Origin: Candidatus Intricatilinea gracilis
GTDB lineage: Bacteria; Pseudomonadota; Gammaproteobacteria; Burkholderiales; Burkholderiaceae_C
DNA: 64,000 nucleotides
NCBI GenBank assembly: GCA_016702605.1
Contig: JADJDQ010000005.1
Location: 62,001 to 126,000 of the forward strand
Direction: 5' to 3'
The translations under genes and the position numbers were made by a program. Shown here in pieces: positions 9,519 through 18,509 of this stretch. Under the pieces are notes generated by a model. The model was not told where the DNA came from and ran no database searches. It was given only the letters and a program-made list of their open reading frames with translations. Within the stretch, counting starts at the first letter, position 1. Each line of letters opens with the position of its first letter.

Positions 9519-11033
9519 ATGGAACTGCTCAACAACCTGATGCTGGGTTTTGGTGTCGCCTTCACCTTCCAGAACCTCGCCTACGCCTTCTTCGGCTGCA
9601 TCCTGGGCACACTCATCGGCGTGTTGCCCGGCCTCGGCCCGGTGGCGACCATCGCCATGCTGCTGCCGTCGATCTACGCGCTCGATGCCACACCGGCCCT
9701 CATCATGCTGGCCGGCATCTACTACGGTGCGCAGTACGGCGGCTCGACCACGGCCATCCTGATCAACGTGCCGGGCGAATCGAGCTCGGTCGTGACCGCC
9801 ATCGATGGCTACCAGATGGCCCGACAGGGACGCGCCGGCTCTGCACTTGCCGCCGCCGGCCTGGGCAGCTTCTTCGCCGGCTGCGTGGGCACCATCGTCA
9901 TTGCCGCCTTCGCGCCGCCGCTGACCGAACTGGCCTTCAAGTTCGGACCGGCCGAATATTTCAGCCTGATGGTGCTGGGCCTGATCGGCGCCGTGGTGCT
10001 GGCCTCGGGGTCACTCATCAAGGCGATCTCGATGATCATCCTGGGGCTGCTGCTCGGCCAGATCAACACCGACGTCATCTCGGGTGTGCCGCGTTACAGC
10101 TTCGACATCCCCGAACTGACCGACGGCATCGGCTTCGTCACGATTGCCATGGGTGTGTTCGGCTTCGGCGAGATCATCGCCAACCTGGGTCGCCCGGCCG
10201 AACACCGCGAAGTCTTCACCAAGGACGTCAAAGGTCTTTGGCCCACCGTCCAGGACTTCAAGAACGCCGCGCCCGCCGTACTGCGCGGCACCATGCTGGG
10301 TTCGCTGCTGGGCGTGCTGCCCGGCGGCGGTGCGCTGCTGTCGTCCTTCGCGGCCTACACCATCGAAAAGAAGGTGAAGATGGCCAAGGGCGAAATCCCC
10401 TTCGGCAAAGGCAACATCCGCGGCGTGGCCGGCCCCGAGGCGGCCAACAACGCCGGCGCGCAGACCAGCTTCATCCCGATGCTCACGCTGGGTATCCCGC
10501 CCAATGCCGTGATGGCGCTGATGGTGGGCGCCATGACCATCAAGGGCATCCAGCCCGGCCCGCAGGTGATGACCAGCAACCCCGAGTTGTTCTGGGGCCT
10601 CATCGCCTCGATGTGGGTCGGCAACGCCATGCTGGTCATCCTGAACCTGCCGCTCATCGGCATCTGGATCAAGCTGCTCACGGTGCCCTACCGCTTCCTG
10701 TTTCCGGCCATCGTCACCTTCTGCAGCATCGGGCTGTACACCCTCAACAACAACAATTTCGACGTCTTCGTCGCCGCGATCTTCTCGGTCGTGGGTTACA
10801 TCTTCTACAAACTCGGATGTGAGCCTGCCCCCCTGCTGCTGGGCTTCATCCTCGGCCCCATGATGGAAGAAAACCTGCGGCGCGCCCTGCTGCTGTCGCG
10901 CGGTGACTGGACCACCTTCATGAGCCGACCACTCTCGGCCGGCCTGCTCGTCGCGGCTGCGTTGATGATTGTGGTGGTCGCCCTGCCCAGCATCCGCAAC
11001 AAACGAGAAGAAGCATTCCACGACGCCGACTGA
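9519..11033 (+). CDS. tctA: Tripartite tricarboxylate transporter large permease TctA
   Basis: A 504-residue integral membrane protein with about 11-12 hydrophobic segments and strong family motifs: GVLPGLGPVATIAML near the N-terminus, GIYYGAQYGGSTTAILIN, NVPGESSSVVTAIDGY, a second GVLPGGGALLSSF repeat, and GPEAANNAGA. It forms the transport pathway with TctB. The ATG at 9519 is chosen because the protein aligns from MELLNNLMLGFG; the frame stays open upstream but overlaps tctB there. A rho-independent terminator follows at 11090-11115. Confidence 0.95.
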   Translation: MELLNNLMLGFGVAFTFQNLAYAFFGCILGTLIGVLPGLGPVATIAMLLPSIYALDATPALIMLAGIYYGAQYGGSTTAILINVPGESSSVVTAIDGYQMARQGRAGSALAAAGLGSFFAGCVGTIVIAAFAPPLTELAFKFGPAEYFSLMVLGLIGAVVLASGSLIKAISMIILGLLLGQINTDVISGVPRYSFDIPELTDGIGFVTIAMGVFGFGEIIANLGRPAEHREVFTKDVKGLWPTVQDFKNAAPAVLRGTMLGSLLGVLPGGGALLSSFAAYTIEKKVKMAKGEIPFGKGNIRGVAGPEAANNAGAQTSFIPMLTLGIPPNAVMALMVGAMTIKGIQPGPQVMTSNPELFWGLIASMWVGNAMLVILNLPLIGIWIKLLTVPYRFLFPAIVTFCSIGLYTLNNNNFDVFVAAIFSVVGYIFYKLGCEPAPLLLGFILGPMMEENLRRALLLSRGDWTTFMSRPLSAGLLVAAALMIVVVALPSIRNKREEAFHDAD

Positions 11034-11089
11034 CGTCGCAAAAAAATGGAACATCTGCCCATCCGGCGAATATCAAGTATCTAACTCAG

Positions 11090-11115
11090 AGCCCCGCAAT
11101 CTGCGGGGCTTTTTT
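11090..11115 (+). terminator. Rho-independent terminator after tctA
   Basis: GCCCCGCA (11091-11098) pairs perfectly with TGCGGGGC (11102-11109) across a 3-nt loop, with an extra A-T pair at the base, followed by six T. This is a strong intrinsic terminator ending the tctBA unit. Confidence 0.9.
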
Positions 11116-11416
11116 GTTTGTGGCTGTCATTGCCGGTTATCTCATCAACCACTCGAAAACCCTGAGTCAGCTCCGTGACAGCTACTTCGATACACCCTCG
11201 CAAATCGCCACGCAAGGCACTTGTCGGCATAGAACAACACGATGCAAAACATCGCGGCGATCTTCGTATGCACTTATGGAAACACTCTGGACAGGCCCTG
11301 ACACGCGCTGTAAAACCCGACCACGTTCATCAAACGCGAACTAGTTCACGGACCGACACCCCTGTCGGCGTGTACGACCCGTATCCATCAACAAGCAACG
11401 GAAGGACTGAACAGCC
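11116..11416. other. Leader region of the TonB-dependent receptor gene
   Basis: No convincing gene is seen here. A perfect 10-bp palindrome GAACTAGTTC lies at 11338-11347. A hairpin CCGACA-CCCC-TGTCGG lies at 11353-11368, about 48 nt before the receptor ATG. A purine-rich GGAAGG at about 11400-11405 can serve as ribosome binding site. Palindrome and hairpin may be regulatory, but no known binding consensus was recognised. Confidence 0.4.
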
Positions 11417-14236
11417 ATGACGATCAGACCCACAAGACTCGCAACCCAGTTGGGCATTGCCTTCGGCTCACTCGTACTGATGCAATCGGCTGTCATGGCC
11501 CAGAGCAGCCTGGAACGCGTCGAAATTACCGGTTCGTCGATCAAACGAGTCGACTCGGAAACGGCGCTGCCGGTCCAGGTGCTCTCTCGTAAAGACATCG
11601 AAAAGACCGGCGCAGCCAGTACCGAACAACTACTTCAGTCAATCGCTGCATCATCCTCCGCCGGCAGTACCGTCGGTGCAACTGGTGCGGGCTCGTCGAC
11701 ATATGGCTTCTCATCCATCTCGCTTCGTGGCCTGGACGAAGACCGCACCCTGGTGCTTGTCAACGGGCGCCGCTTGGCAGCATTTGCCGGTGGCAATGGT
11801 TCGGCAGTCAATGTCAACGCCATTCCGCTCGCAGCCATTGAACGGGTCGAAGTCCTGAAGGACGGCGCGTCGAGTATCTACGGCTCGGACGCGGTCGCTG
11901 GTGTGGTCAACTTCATTCTGTCGAAGAACACGACGGGCTTTGAAGTCAATGCCACGGTGAACAAGCCAACCCGCAAAGGCGGCGGCGGTTCCAATCGCCT
12001 GCAGGTTGTCGGCGGATTCGGCAATCTCGAGACCGACAAGTTCAACATCACACTTTCCGCTTCTGTCGAAAAAGAAAAGGCCCTGTTCTCGCGCGATCGC
12101 GAGTTCGCAAAGACAGGAAACCAGGCGCCGTTCATCGCTGCCGGCGCAACAGGGCAAGGCAATATCGAAGGTGCTTTCGCTCCGGGCTCCATTCAAGTGT
12201 GGGATTCAGATAACGATCCTGCCACACCAGACGTACTCGCATGGAAAGAGGGAACTCGGCAAGGCGATTTTGGCGACTTCCCTGGTGCAGGTTACGGTAA
12301 CCCGCTGGCCGCGACAGACAATTGCGCCCAGATCAATATGTACAAGGACGCGAACCTGACGGATCCTCACGGGATGCCGTTCTGTACGTTCGACAGCGCG
12401 GCCTTTGTAGGCCTTGTGCCGAAACGCGACCTGAGTACCCTCAGTGCGAACTTCGAAGCCAAGCTGAGCGACAGCCTGTCGTTGTTTGGAGATGCGCTCT
12501 ATTCGAAGAGCATCGTCACACAAACCATTCAGACGAGCCCGGTTCGTCGTAGCTTCCTGACGAGTGATGCACTATTCAAGGAACAGGGAGTTGATCCGGC
12601 GCTATTGATCAAGCCCGGCAATCCCGCCTACGACAATATTGCCGCACCCTACCTGACCGCCAATGGGTTTGGTGCACTCGTCGGCCAACCGCTTGCCGTC
12701 ACCGCACGGGTGTTTGACTTCGGGCCGCGCACGTCCAAGGACACCTCAACTCAGACTCGACTGGTTGCAGGTGTCAAGGGAAACATCGGAGAAACCAGCG
12801 ACTGGGAGGCAGCAGCGTCATATAACGCCAGCAAGCTGTCCGGCATCGTTCCAGCCGGCTATTTCTCCCAAGTGAAGTTCGCCAAGGTTGTTCAGGATAA
12901 CGACTACAATCCTTGGTCACTTACCCAGTCAGATGCATTCAACGCCGCCTTGGCTGCATCGGGAGCCGCCTACACCGGTGGCACACTGGACGCACTGAGT
13001 TCCAGCACCGCCCTCGATGCAAGACTTCGAGGCGATTTGATGCAACTGCCGCTCGGCCCCATCCGGTATGCAACCGGAGTGCAGGCGCGCAAAGAAAAGA
13101 TGATTACAACGCCGAGTGCTGCACTTGAAACCGGCGACATTGCGGGTTTGGGTGGTGCTACGCCGCCGGTCAACAAGGACAGGTTCATCGACTCGATATT
13201 CGGCGAACTTGAAGCCCCGCTACTCAAGGGACTTGACGGCACCGCATCACTTCGCTACGACAACTATGACGATATCGGCAGGTCGACGACGTTCAAGGGC
13301 GGCCTGCGTTTCCAACCGACCGCAGGGGTTGCTGTCCGTGCATCGATAGGTACGGGATTTCGCGCACCAACACTGATTGACTTGTGGCAACCTCAGACCC
13401 TCGGTACCTCAGAGCAATTCACCGACAGAGGCACGAGAAACCTCCAGGTACCGGCACTAAGCGGCGGAAACCCCGGCTTGAAGCCAGAGAAATCACGTCA
13501 ACGAAGCATCGGCTTGGTGTTGAATCCCACCAAGAATACCTTCGTGTCAGTCGACTTCTTCAGCATATTTGTCAATGACATTATGTCTACGCCGTCTGCA
13601 CAGGAGGTCGTTTCCGGTTTCCGCGCTGGGGATCCGGCATATGCAAACCTGGTAACGCTGAGCTCAACCGGCAGTGTCGACTCCATTGAGGTCACCTTGC
13701 AGAACAACGGCTCAGCAAAGGTCCGGGGCCTTGATCTGCAAGCTAGTACCCGTGCGGACATCGGTATCGGCATGCTCGACGTCGGCATGAACGGCACCTA
13801 TATGCTTCAGTTCGACCAGACCACCTCGGGCGGGCAAGTGTCCAAGAAGGTGGCAACGACAGTCGACGCAACGGGCAGCCCGGTTGTCGGCGCGGACGAA
13901 GGTGGTGTGGTGCTGCGCTGGAAGCACGTGCTGACTGCTAGCCTGACGTCTGGCGACCTGAGTTATACGCTGGTGCAAAATTATGCTTCTCGTTATGAAG
14001 ACGGGTGGGACCTGAATGACGAGCGGCACTTTGTTCCAGCGTTTGCGACCTACGATGCTTATATTGCCTACAGCGGCATCAAGAACGTGAAGCTTGCTCT
14101 GGGCATCAAGAATCTGTTGGACAAGAATCCCCCGCTTCACATTCCTGTGAGCAATCAGTTCCAGGCGGGGTATGACGTCACACAATACGATCCACGTGGT
14201 CGAATTCTGTCGCTGACTGCCGGTATCAAGTTCTAA
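11417..14236 (+). CDS. TonB-dependent outer-membrane receptor
   Basis: A 939-residue receptor. A signal peptide runs to about residue 28 (cleavage after VMAQ). A plug domain follows (ITGSSIKRVDSETALPVQVL; SISLRGLDEDRTLVLVNGRR; ERVEVLKDGASSIYGSDAVAGVVNFI), then a long beta-barrel ending in the terminal aromatic residue (AGIKF). It would import a scarce ligand such as a siderophore, cobalamin, glycan or peptide; the ligand cannot be told. Base composition and codon choice look less GC-rich than the flanking genes, with TCA, ATA, AGA and GAT-type codons common, which may indicate acquisition or relaxed codon selection. It has its own terminator, and ExbB/ExbD/TonB genes follow. Confidence 0.95.
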   Translation: MTIRPTRLATQLGIAFGSLVLMQSAVMAQSSLERVEITGSSIKRVDSETALPVQVLSRKDIEKTGAASTEQLLQSIAASSSAGSTVGATGAGSSTYGFSSISLRGLDEDRTLVLVNGRRLAAFAGGNGSAVNVNAIPLAAIERVEVLKDGASSIYGSDAVAGVVNFILSKNTTGFEVNATVNKPTRKGGGGSNRLQVVGGFGNLETDKFNITLSASVEKEKALFSRDREFAKTGNQAPFIAAGATGQGNIEGAFAPGSIQVWDSDNDPATPDVLAWKEGTRQGDFGDFPGAGYGNPLAATDNCAQINMYKDANLTDPHGMPFCTFDSAAFVGLVPKRDLSTLSANFEAKLSDSLSLFGDALYSKSIVTQTIQTSPVRRSFLTSDALFKEQGVDPALLIKPGNPAYDNIAAPYLTANGFGALVGQPLAVTARVFDFGPRTSKDTSTQTRLVAGVKGNIGETSDWEAAASYNASKLSGIVPAGYFSQVKFAKVVQDNDYNPWSLTQSDAFNAALAASGAAYTGGTLDALSSSTALDARLRGDLMQLPLGPIRYATGVQARKEKMITTPSAALETGDIAGLGGATPPVNKDRFIDSIFGELEAPLLKGLDGTASLRYDNYDDIGRSTTFKGGLRFQPTAGVAVRASIGTGFRAPTLIDLWQPQTLGTSEQFTDRGTRNLQVPALSGGNPGLKPEKSRQRSIGLVLNPTKNTFVSVDFFSIFVNDIMSTPSAQEVVSGFRAGDPAYANLVTLSSTGSVDSIEVTLQNNGSAKVRGLDLQASTRADIGIGMLDVGMNGTYMLQFDQTTSGGQVSKKVATTVDATGSPVVGADEGGVVLRWKHVLTASLTSGDLSYTLVQNYASRYEDGWDLNDERHFVPAFATYDAYIAYSGIKNVKLALGIKNLLDKNPPLHIPVSNQFQAGYDVTQYDPRGRILSLTAGIKF

Positions 14237-14287
14237 CCTGGCATCGATGCGACGAACACAACGTCGCACTGCTGATGCAACTAGATG

Positions 14288-14319
14288 GGGGACGGCACTC
14301 GGCGTGCCGTTCCCTTTTT
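14288..14319 (+). terminator. Rho-independent terminator after the TonB-dependent receptor
   Basis: GGGGACGGCA (14288-14297) pairs with TGCCGTTCCC (14305-14314) with one G-T wobble across a 7-nt loop, followed by five T (14315-14319). It separates the receptor gene transcriptionally from exbB. Confidence 0.85.
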
Positions 14320-14585
14320 GCATGTGCAGCAGACCAAAATCGCTGAACAACTTGTCTTCTAGTCGCGAAAACGTTGGCCAGCCTCCAAGCTCAAGGTCTT
14401 CGAACCCGCTGGGACGAACAGCTGGCGTTAGACAGCCAACGTGCCTCGCAGCGGGACATCCTGACAGCCGGTTATCATTCGTCCAGCGCCTGCGTGACAG
14501 GCGACTCTCTGGCCAAGGGGCATATGGCCAACCTGACGCCAGCGTGTCTGCGCTCGTTACACCACCAGATTTCGTCGGAGTCTTC
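14320..14585. other. Intergenic region upstream of exbB
   Basis: The reading frame of exbB is open through this stretch, but the codons do not look like a conserved protein. ExbB homology and its signal-like N-terminus begin at the ATG at 14586. Because a terminator precedes it, the exbB-exbD-exbD-tonB promoter should lie here; no clear -35/-10 pair could be chosen by eye. Confidence 0.4.
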
Positions 14586-15410
14586 ATGCTTCAAAAGTTG
14601 CGATCATTCGTTCTGGCTGTCTTTGCCGCGTTCATTGTTTCGGCTTCACTTGCGCCACTCGACCTCGGGTCGGCATTCGCCCAGTCAACCGACGCTGCTG
14701 CACCGGCAAGTGCGGTAGTCAATCAGACTGCACCTTCTGCAGCCAAGGTCGACAACCCCTATGGCCTCAGCGCCCTGTGGGCAGGCAGTGATTTCGTCGC
14801 CAAGAGTGTGCTGGTGATCATGGTGGTGATGTCGATGGGCAGCTGGTACATCATCATTACCAAGATCATCGAACAGGCGAAGATGAACAAGCAGGCTCGT
14901 GAAGCCACCGACAACTTCTGGAAAACGGGCTCGATCGAGCAGGGCGCGCAAGCGTTGGCCGAAGGCAGCCCGTATCGATACATTGCGAGTGCCGGGCTCG
15001 AAGCCACCAAGAAACACGATGGGCTGCTTGGCCAGGTGGATTTCAATACCTGGGTGACGATGTCCATCCAGCGCGCCATGGAACGTGTGCAATCTCGTAT
15101 GCAGGACGGTCTGGCGTTTCTGGCCACCGTCGGTTCGACCGCTCCTTTCGTGGGTTTGTTCGGCACGGTCTGGGGTATCTACCATGCACTCACCGCGATT
15201 GGTGTGGCAGGCCAGGCCTCGATCGACAAGGTGGCGGGCCCGGTCGGTGAGGCACTCATCATGACGGCCATCGGCCTGGCCGTGGCTGTGCCTGCGGTGC
15301 TGGGTTATAACTGGCTGGTGCGCCGCAACAAGGGTGTGATGGACGAAGTGCGCAGTTTCGGCAATGACCTCCACGCCGTCTTGCTGGCGCAGGCTGCCAA
15401 GAAATCCTGA
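14586..15410 (+). CDS. exbB: ExbB / MotA-TolQ-ExbB family proton channel protein
   Basis: A 274-residue protein. It opens with a cleavable-looking hydrophobic signal (to about FAQS at residue 36), as in the longer ExbB variants, then a first membrane helix (SVLVIMVVMSMGSWYIIITK). A cytoplasmic loop follows, then two helices with the conserved GLFGTVWGIYHAL and GPVGEALIMTAIGLAVAVPAV. With ExbD it uses the proton gradient to energise TonB. First gene of a four-gene unit. ATG 14586 is chosen because homologous sequence begins there. Confidence 0.95.
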   Translation: MLQKLRSFVLAVFAAFIVSASLAPLDLGSAFAQSTDAAAPASAVVNQTAPSAAKVDNPYGLSALWAGSDFVAKSVLVIMVVMSMGSWYIIITKIIEQAKMNKQAREATDNFWKTGSIEQGAQALAEGSPYRYIASAGLEATKKHDGLLGQVDFNTWVTMSIQRAMERVQSRMQDGLAFLATVGSTAPFVGLFGTVWGIYHALTAIGVAGQASIDKVAGPVGEALIMTAIGLAVAVPAVLGYNWLVRRNKGVMDEVRSFGNDLHAVLLAQAAKKS

Positions 15411-15487
15411 GCCCGGTTCACGCGCCGCCACTTGTTGCCCAAGCCACCACCGACGTGGTGGCCGAATCTCACCGGACTCCCTGAATC

Positions 15488-15913
15488 ATGTCAATGTCGA
15501 TGGGCCCTTCCGAGGGCGAGGACGAAGTTGTTTCCACCATCAATACCACGCCGCTGGTCGACGTGATGCTGGTGTTGCTGATCATCTTCCTGATCACGAT
15601 TCCGGTGGTGAACTATTCGATTGCGGTGTCTTTGCCCAAGGAACGCAACGAGGTGCGCGAAAGCAAACCCGAGAACATCGTGGTGTCGGTCGACCTCAAG
15701 GGCAATATCTACTGGTATGACGCCAAGGTAGCCACGACGCAGCAATTGGTCGAGCGACTGAAGAAGGTGTCGATGATGACGCCGCAGCCCGAGGTGCATA
15801 TCCGTGCCGACCTCGATGCCAATTACGATTCCGTCGGCAAGATCGTCTACGCCTGTCAGCGCGCGGCCATTGCCAAGGTGTCGTTCATCACCGAACCGCC
15901 GCCGCGTGGTTGA
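15488..15913 (+). CDS. exbD: ExbD / TolR family biopolymer transport protein (first copy)
   Basis: A 141-residue protein with a short cytoplasmic N-terminus, one transmembrane helix beginning INTTPLVDVMLVLLIIFLI, and a periplasmic domain. The Asp in the PLVDVML segment is the proton-carrying residue of the family. It lies 77 nt after exbB and 75 nt before a second exbD. Its periplasmic domain (PEVHIRADLDANYDSVGKIV) is clearly diverged from the second copy, so they are paralogues rather than a recent duplication. Confidence 0.93.
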   Translation: MSMSMGPSEGEDEVVSTINTTPLVDVMLVLLIIFLITIPVVNYSIAVSLPKERNEVRESKPENIVVSVDLKGNIYWYDAKVATTQQLVERLKKVSMMTPQPEVHIRADLDANYDSVGKIVYACQRAAIAKVSFITEPPPRG

Positions 15914-15988
15914 TCGCGAGCGCCAGCTCGGTCACCCACCGATCAACACAACCCACGCGCAGCAGCACAGATAAAGCGAGTAGTCGAT

Positions 15989-16423
15989 ATGGCCATGAAC
16001 GTCGGCAGCAGTTCGAGCAGCGGGGAACCCGAGGTGATGATGGACATCAACACCACGCCCCTCATCGACGTGATGCTGGTCTTGCTGGTGATGCTCATCA
16101 TCACCATTCCGATCCAGTTGCACAGCATCAATCTCAATATGCCGGTAGGAAATCCGCCGCCGTCCGAGATCAAGCCAGAAGTGATCAAGATCGACATCGA
16201 CGAACGCAACGTGGTGTATTGGCAAGGTGTGCCTGTGATCGACCGGGCCGACCTCGAAGCCAAGATGCGGGCGGCGTCGGAGCAATCGGTGCAGCCCGAA
16301 ATCCACGTGCGTCCGAATCGCCTGGCCAAATACAACACCTTTGCCGAAGTGATGGTCAGCGCCAACAAGCTGGGCCTCCTCAAACTCGGTGTGATCGGCT
16401 CCGAACAGTTCATCGGCCAATAG
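15989..16423 (+). CDS. exbD: ExbD / TolR family biopolymer transport protein (second copy)
   Basis: A 144-residue paralogue of the preceding gene with the same layout: a Ser-rich cytoplasmic start, the helix MDINTTPLIDVMLVLLVMLI with the conserved Asp, and a periplasmic domain ending FIGQ. The periplasmic part contains VYWQGVPVIDRADLEAKM, which differs from copy one. ExbB-ExbD-ExbD-TonB clusters occur in other proteobacteria and may form mixed ExbD dimers. tonB starts 97 nt downstream. Confidence 0.93.
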   Translation: MAMNVGSSSSSGEPEVMMDINTTPLIDVMLVLLVMLIITIPIQLHSINLNMPVGNPPPSEIKPEVIKIDIDERNVVYWQGVPVIDRADLEAKMRAASEQSVQPEIHVRPNRLAKYNTFAEVMVSANKLGLLKLGVIGSEQFIGQ

Positions 16424-16520
16424 TGACCCTTTGTGACTAGTAGTGACCATCGGTGGTCAGTAAACACCGGTCATAGTTCAAACGCTCGGCAGTATTCAAA
16501 GCGGATCAAGCAGATCGACC

Positions 16521-17216
16521 ATGGATCAAGACTTTCAGCCTCATAACCCGCAGCGCCGGCTCATCGGCCTCGGTTTTGTCGTATTACTTCATGTGCTGAT
16601 CGTCTGGGGTTTGGTGTCCGGCCTTGCACGCAAGGCAGTGGAAATCATCAAGAAGCCCATCGAGATGAAGATCATGGAGGAGATCAAACCTCCGCCGCCT
16701 CCGCCGCCACCGCCACCACCTCCGCCGAAGGAGGTGAAACTGGTCGAGAAGCCGCCACCGATCGAGGCACCACCGCCGCCACCTTATGTGCCACCGCCCG
16801 AGGTGCAGCCGCCTCCGCCGCCTGTAGCTGCGCCGGCTATCCAGGCCATTCAACAGGTCGAACCGCCGCCCAAGCCGGTAGAAATCAAGCCGCCTCCGCC
16901 ACCCGCACCGCCGGCCCCGCCGCCGCCTGCACCGCCTCCACCAGCACCGGCCAAGCCCGAAATCAGCGTGGCGTGCCCGGGGTACAAGGACAGCCTGGCC
17001 AATTCACTGGCAGGTGTGTTCGATCGTGTGGGTGTTGTGGGCGTGGTGAAGGTGAGTTTCAAGATCAAGGGCGGGCAGATCGTCGAAGTCAACACCTTGT
17101 CGGGCCCGCGCGAATACTTCAGGCCGGTTCAAAACGCGGTTCGGCGCTTCAGCTGCACCTCGTCGCAGAGCGAGGAAGTGCAGGTGACGTTCGAGATATC
17201 GTTCAAGGAAGGCTGA
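16521..17216 (+). CDS. tonB: TonB energy-transducing protein
   Basis: A 231-residue protein. An N-terminal membrane anchor (LIGLGFVVLLHVLIVWGLV) contains the His that family members use for ExbB/D coupling. A very long proline-rich spacer (about residues 54-150, including an unbroken run of 13 Pro near its start) spans the periplasm. The C-terminal domain (about residues 152-231, with YFRPVQNAVRRFSC and VTFEISF) would contact the TonB box of the receptor. The domain is shorter than the E. coli type. It probably serves the receptor at 11417-14236. Confidence 0.93.
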   Translation: MDQDFQPHNPQRRLIGLGFVVLLHVLIVWGLVSGLARKAVEIIKKPIEMKIMEEIKPPPPPPPPPPPPPKEVKLVEKPPPIEAPPPPPYVPPPEVQPPPPPVAAPAIQAIQQVEPPPKPVEIKPPPPPAPPAPPPPAPPPPAPAKPEISVACPGYKDSLANSLAGVFDRVGVVGVVKVSFKIKGGQIVEVNTLSGPREYFRPVQNAVRRFSCTSSQSEEVQVTFEISFKEG

Positions 17217-17261
17217 CACTCGCAGGTCCTCCTCTTGCGTTTCGACTACAAGGACGACCCC

Positions 17262-17513
17262 ATGTTGCAACTGCGCCCCAGCTGTGAATGTTGTGACGTC
17301 GACTTGCCGGCCGATTCGACAGACGCCCGTATCTGCTCGTTCGAATGCACGTTCTGCTCGACGTGTGCAGAAGGCAGACTCGGCGGATCGTGTCCCAACT
17401 GCGGTGGTGAACTGCTGCGCAGACCTCGTCGGCCTGCCAGCATGCTCGCGAAATCTCCCGCATCCACTGACCGGATCTACAAGCCTAGCGGTTGTGACAA
17501 ACGCGTGAACTGA
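17262..17513 (+). CDS. DUF1272 domain-containing zinc-binding protein
   Basis: An 83-residue protein starting MLQLRPSCECCDVDLP. Cysteines occur in pairs (CECC, CSFECTFCSTC, CPNCGGELLRRPRRP), which is diagnostic of the DUF1272 family and points to a small treble-clef or ribbon-like zinc site. Function unknown. The ATG at 17262 is chosen because homologous sequence begins there. It follows tonB by 45 nt and is convergent with mtfA. Confidence 0.88.
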   Translation: MLQLRPSCECCDVDLPADSTDARICSFECTFCSTCAEGRLGGSCPNCGGELLRRPRRPASMLAKSPASTDRIYKPSGCDKRVN

Positions 17514-17596
17514 TCGATCCTCGGTATCTTGTTCGACCTCATCGCGGTAGACCACGGCGCCACCAGGCACCCGCGCATCTCACGTCGAACAGATGC

Positions 17597-18460
17597 TCAA
17601 GTCCAGCTCAGCGGATTGACTCGGTAGTAGCCGCTGAGTTGTGCATACAGCTCGGCGTGTTCGGCAGCAAGCTGGCGTGGCTGTTCGAAAAATGCTTCGG
17701 ATACCACCGCAAAGAACTCGGCCGGATCGCTGGCGCCATAGTCGCTCAGCAATGACGCCTCACCCATGGCGGCGCGCCGGCGCAGCGTCGCATATTCTCT
17801 TTCCATAACCTTGGCCCAGCGGTCGCGACTGGTGCGCCCGGGTTGCCAGGGTGCACCGTTGGCCTGGCCTTTCTCTTGATCGAGCTGGTGGGCAAACTCG
17901 TGGATCACCACGTTGCGGCCGTCGTCTGGCACGGCGGCACCTTCGAGTGTGTCGGGCCAGGACAATATCACCTGGCCTTGTGACCAGGATTCACCGGCCA
18001 GCACCTGGCGCTGGTCTTGCAACACCCCCGAGGGTTCGGCCTTGACCCGGTCGACGACGAAGGCGCTCGGATAGACCAGTATCTGGCGCAACTCGCTGAA
18101 ATAGTCGCTGCGCCGCCCCAGCAACAGCAGGCAGGCCTGTGCGGCGATGGTGACGCGTATCTCGTCGTCGACCACCAGGCCGGCGCAACCGTTGATGGGT
18201 TTCTCGGCCAGAAACACCTGGATATGCCGCTTGAGGCGCAGCTGCAGATCCGCCGGCATGGTGCGGAAATAGGGCACGCGCTCGCGCAGGATACGGCGCC
18301 ACTCGGCCGGAAAAACTCGCCGCTTCAATTGCCGGCGCCGCCAGGCCTTGCGCATCGGCTGGCCCAGCAGGAACGCCAGCGGCAAGACGGCAAGAAGCAG
18401 CAGGATCAACAGGGGCACGATGAGTCGCCGCGGCGCCGTGGTGGTGAAGATGAACTTCAC
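17597..18460 (-). CDS. mtfA: Zinc-dependent peptidase of the MtfA (M90) family
   Basis: A 287-residue protein with a single N-terminal membrane segment (LIVPLLILLLLAVLPLAFLL) and a cytosolic-type peptidase domain. The zinc motif is VIHEFAHQLDQEKG at about residue 190, with a further conserved Glu in the downstream DYGASDPAEFFAVVSEAFFE. In E. coli MtfA binds the repressor Mlc and has aminopeptidase activity. The E. coli protein lacks this N-terminal membrane segment, so location may differ. It follows the RraA-like gene by 49 nt on the same strand. Confidence 0.9.
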   Translation of the reverse strand: MKFIFTTTAPRRLIVPLLILLLLAVLPLAFLLGQPMRKAWRRRQLKRRVFPAEWRRILRERVPYFRTMPADLQLRLKRHIQVFLAEKPINGCAGLVVDDEIRVTIAAQACLLLLGRRSDYFSELRQILVYPSAFVVDRVKAEPSGVLQDQRQVLAGESWSQGQVILSWPDTLEGAAVPDDGRNVVIHEFAHQLDQEKGQANGAPWQPGRTSRDRWAKVMEREYATLRRRAAMGEASLLSDYGASDPAEFFAVVSEAFFEQPRQLAAEHAELYAQLSGYYRVNPLSWT

Positions 18461-18509
18461 ATGGGCGCGGACGGCGGCGTTTCAATGGCCGGGCGCCGGG
18501 GCGCGGGTG

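Noticed and set aside
16683..16960. Dense CCG/CCA repeats that look like a short tandem repeat
   Set aside because: They encode the proline-rich periplasmic spacer of TonB in frame and need no separate repeat call.
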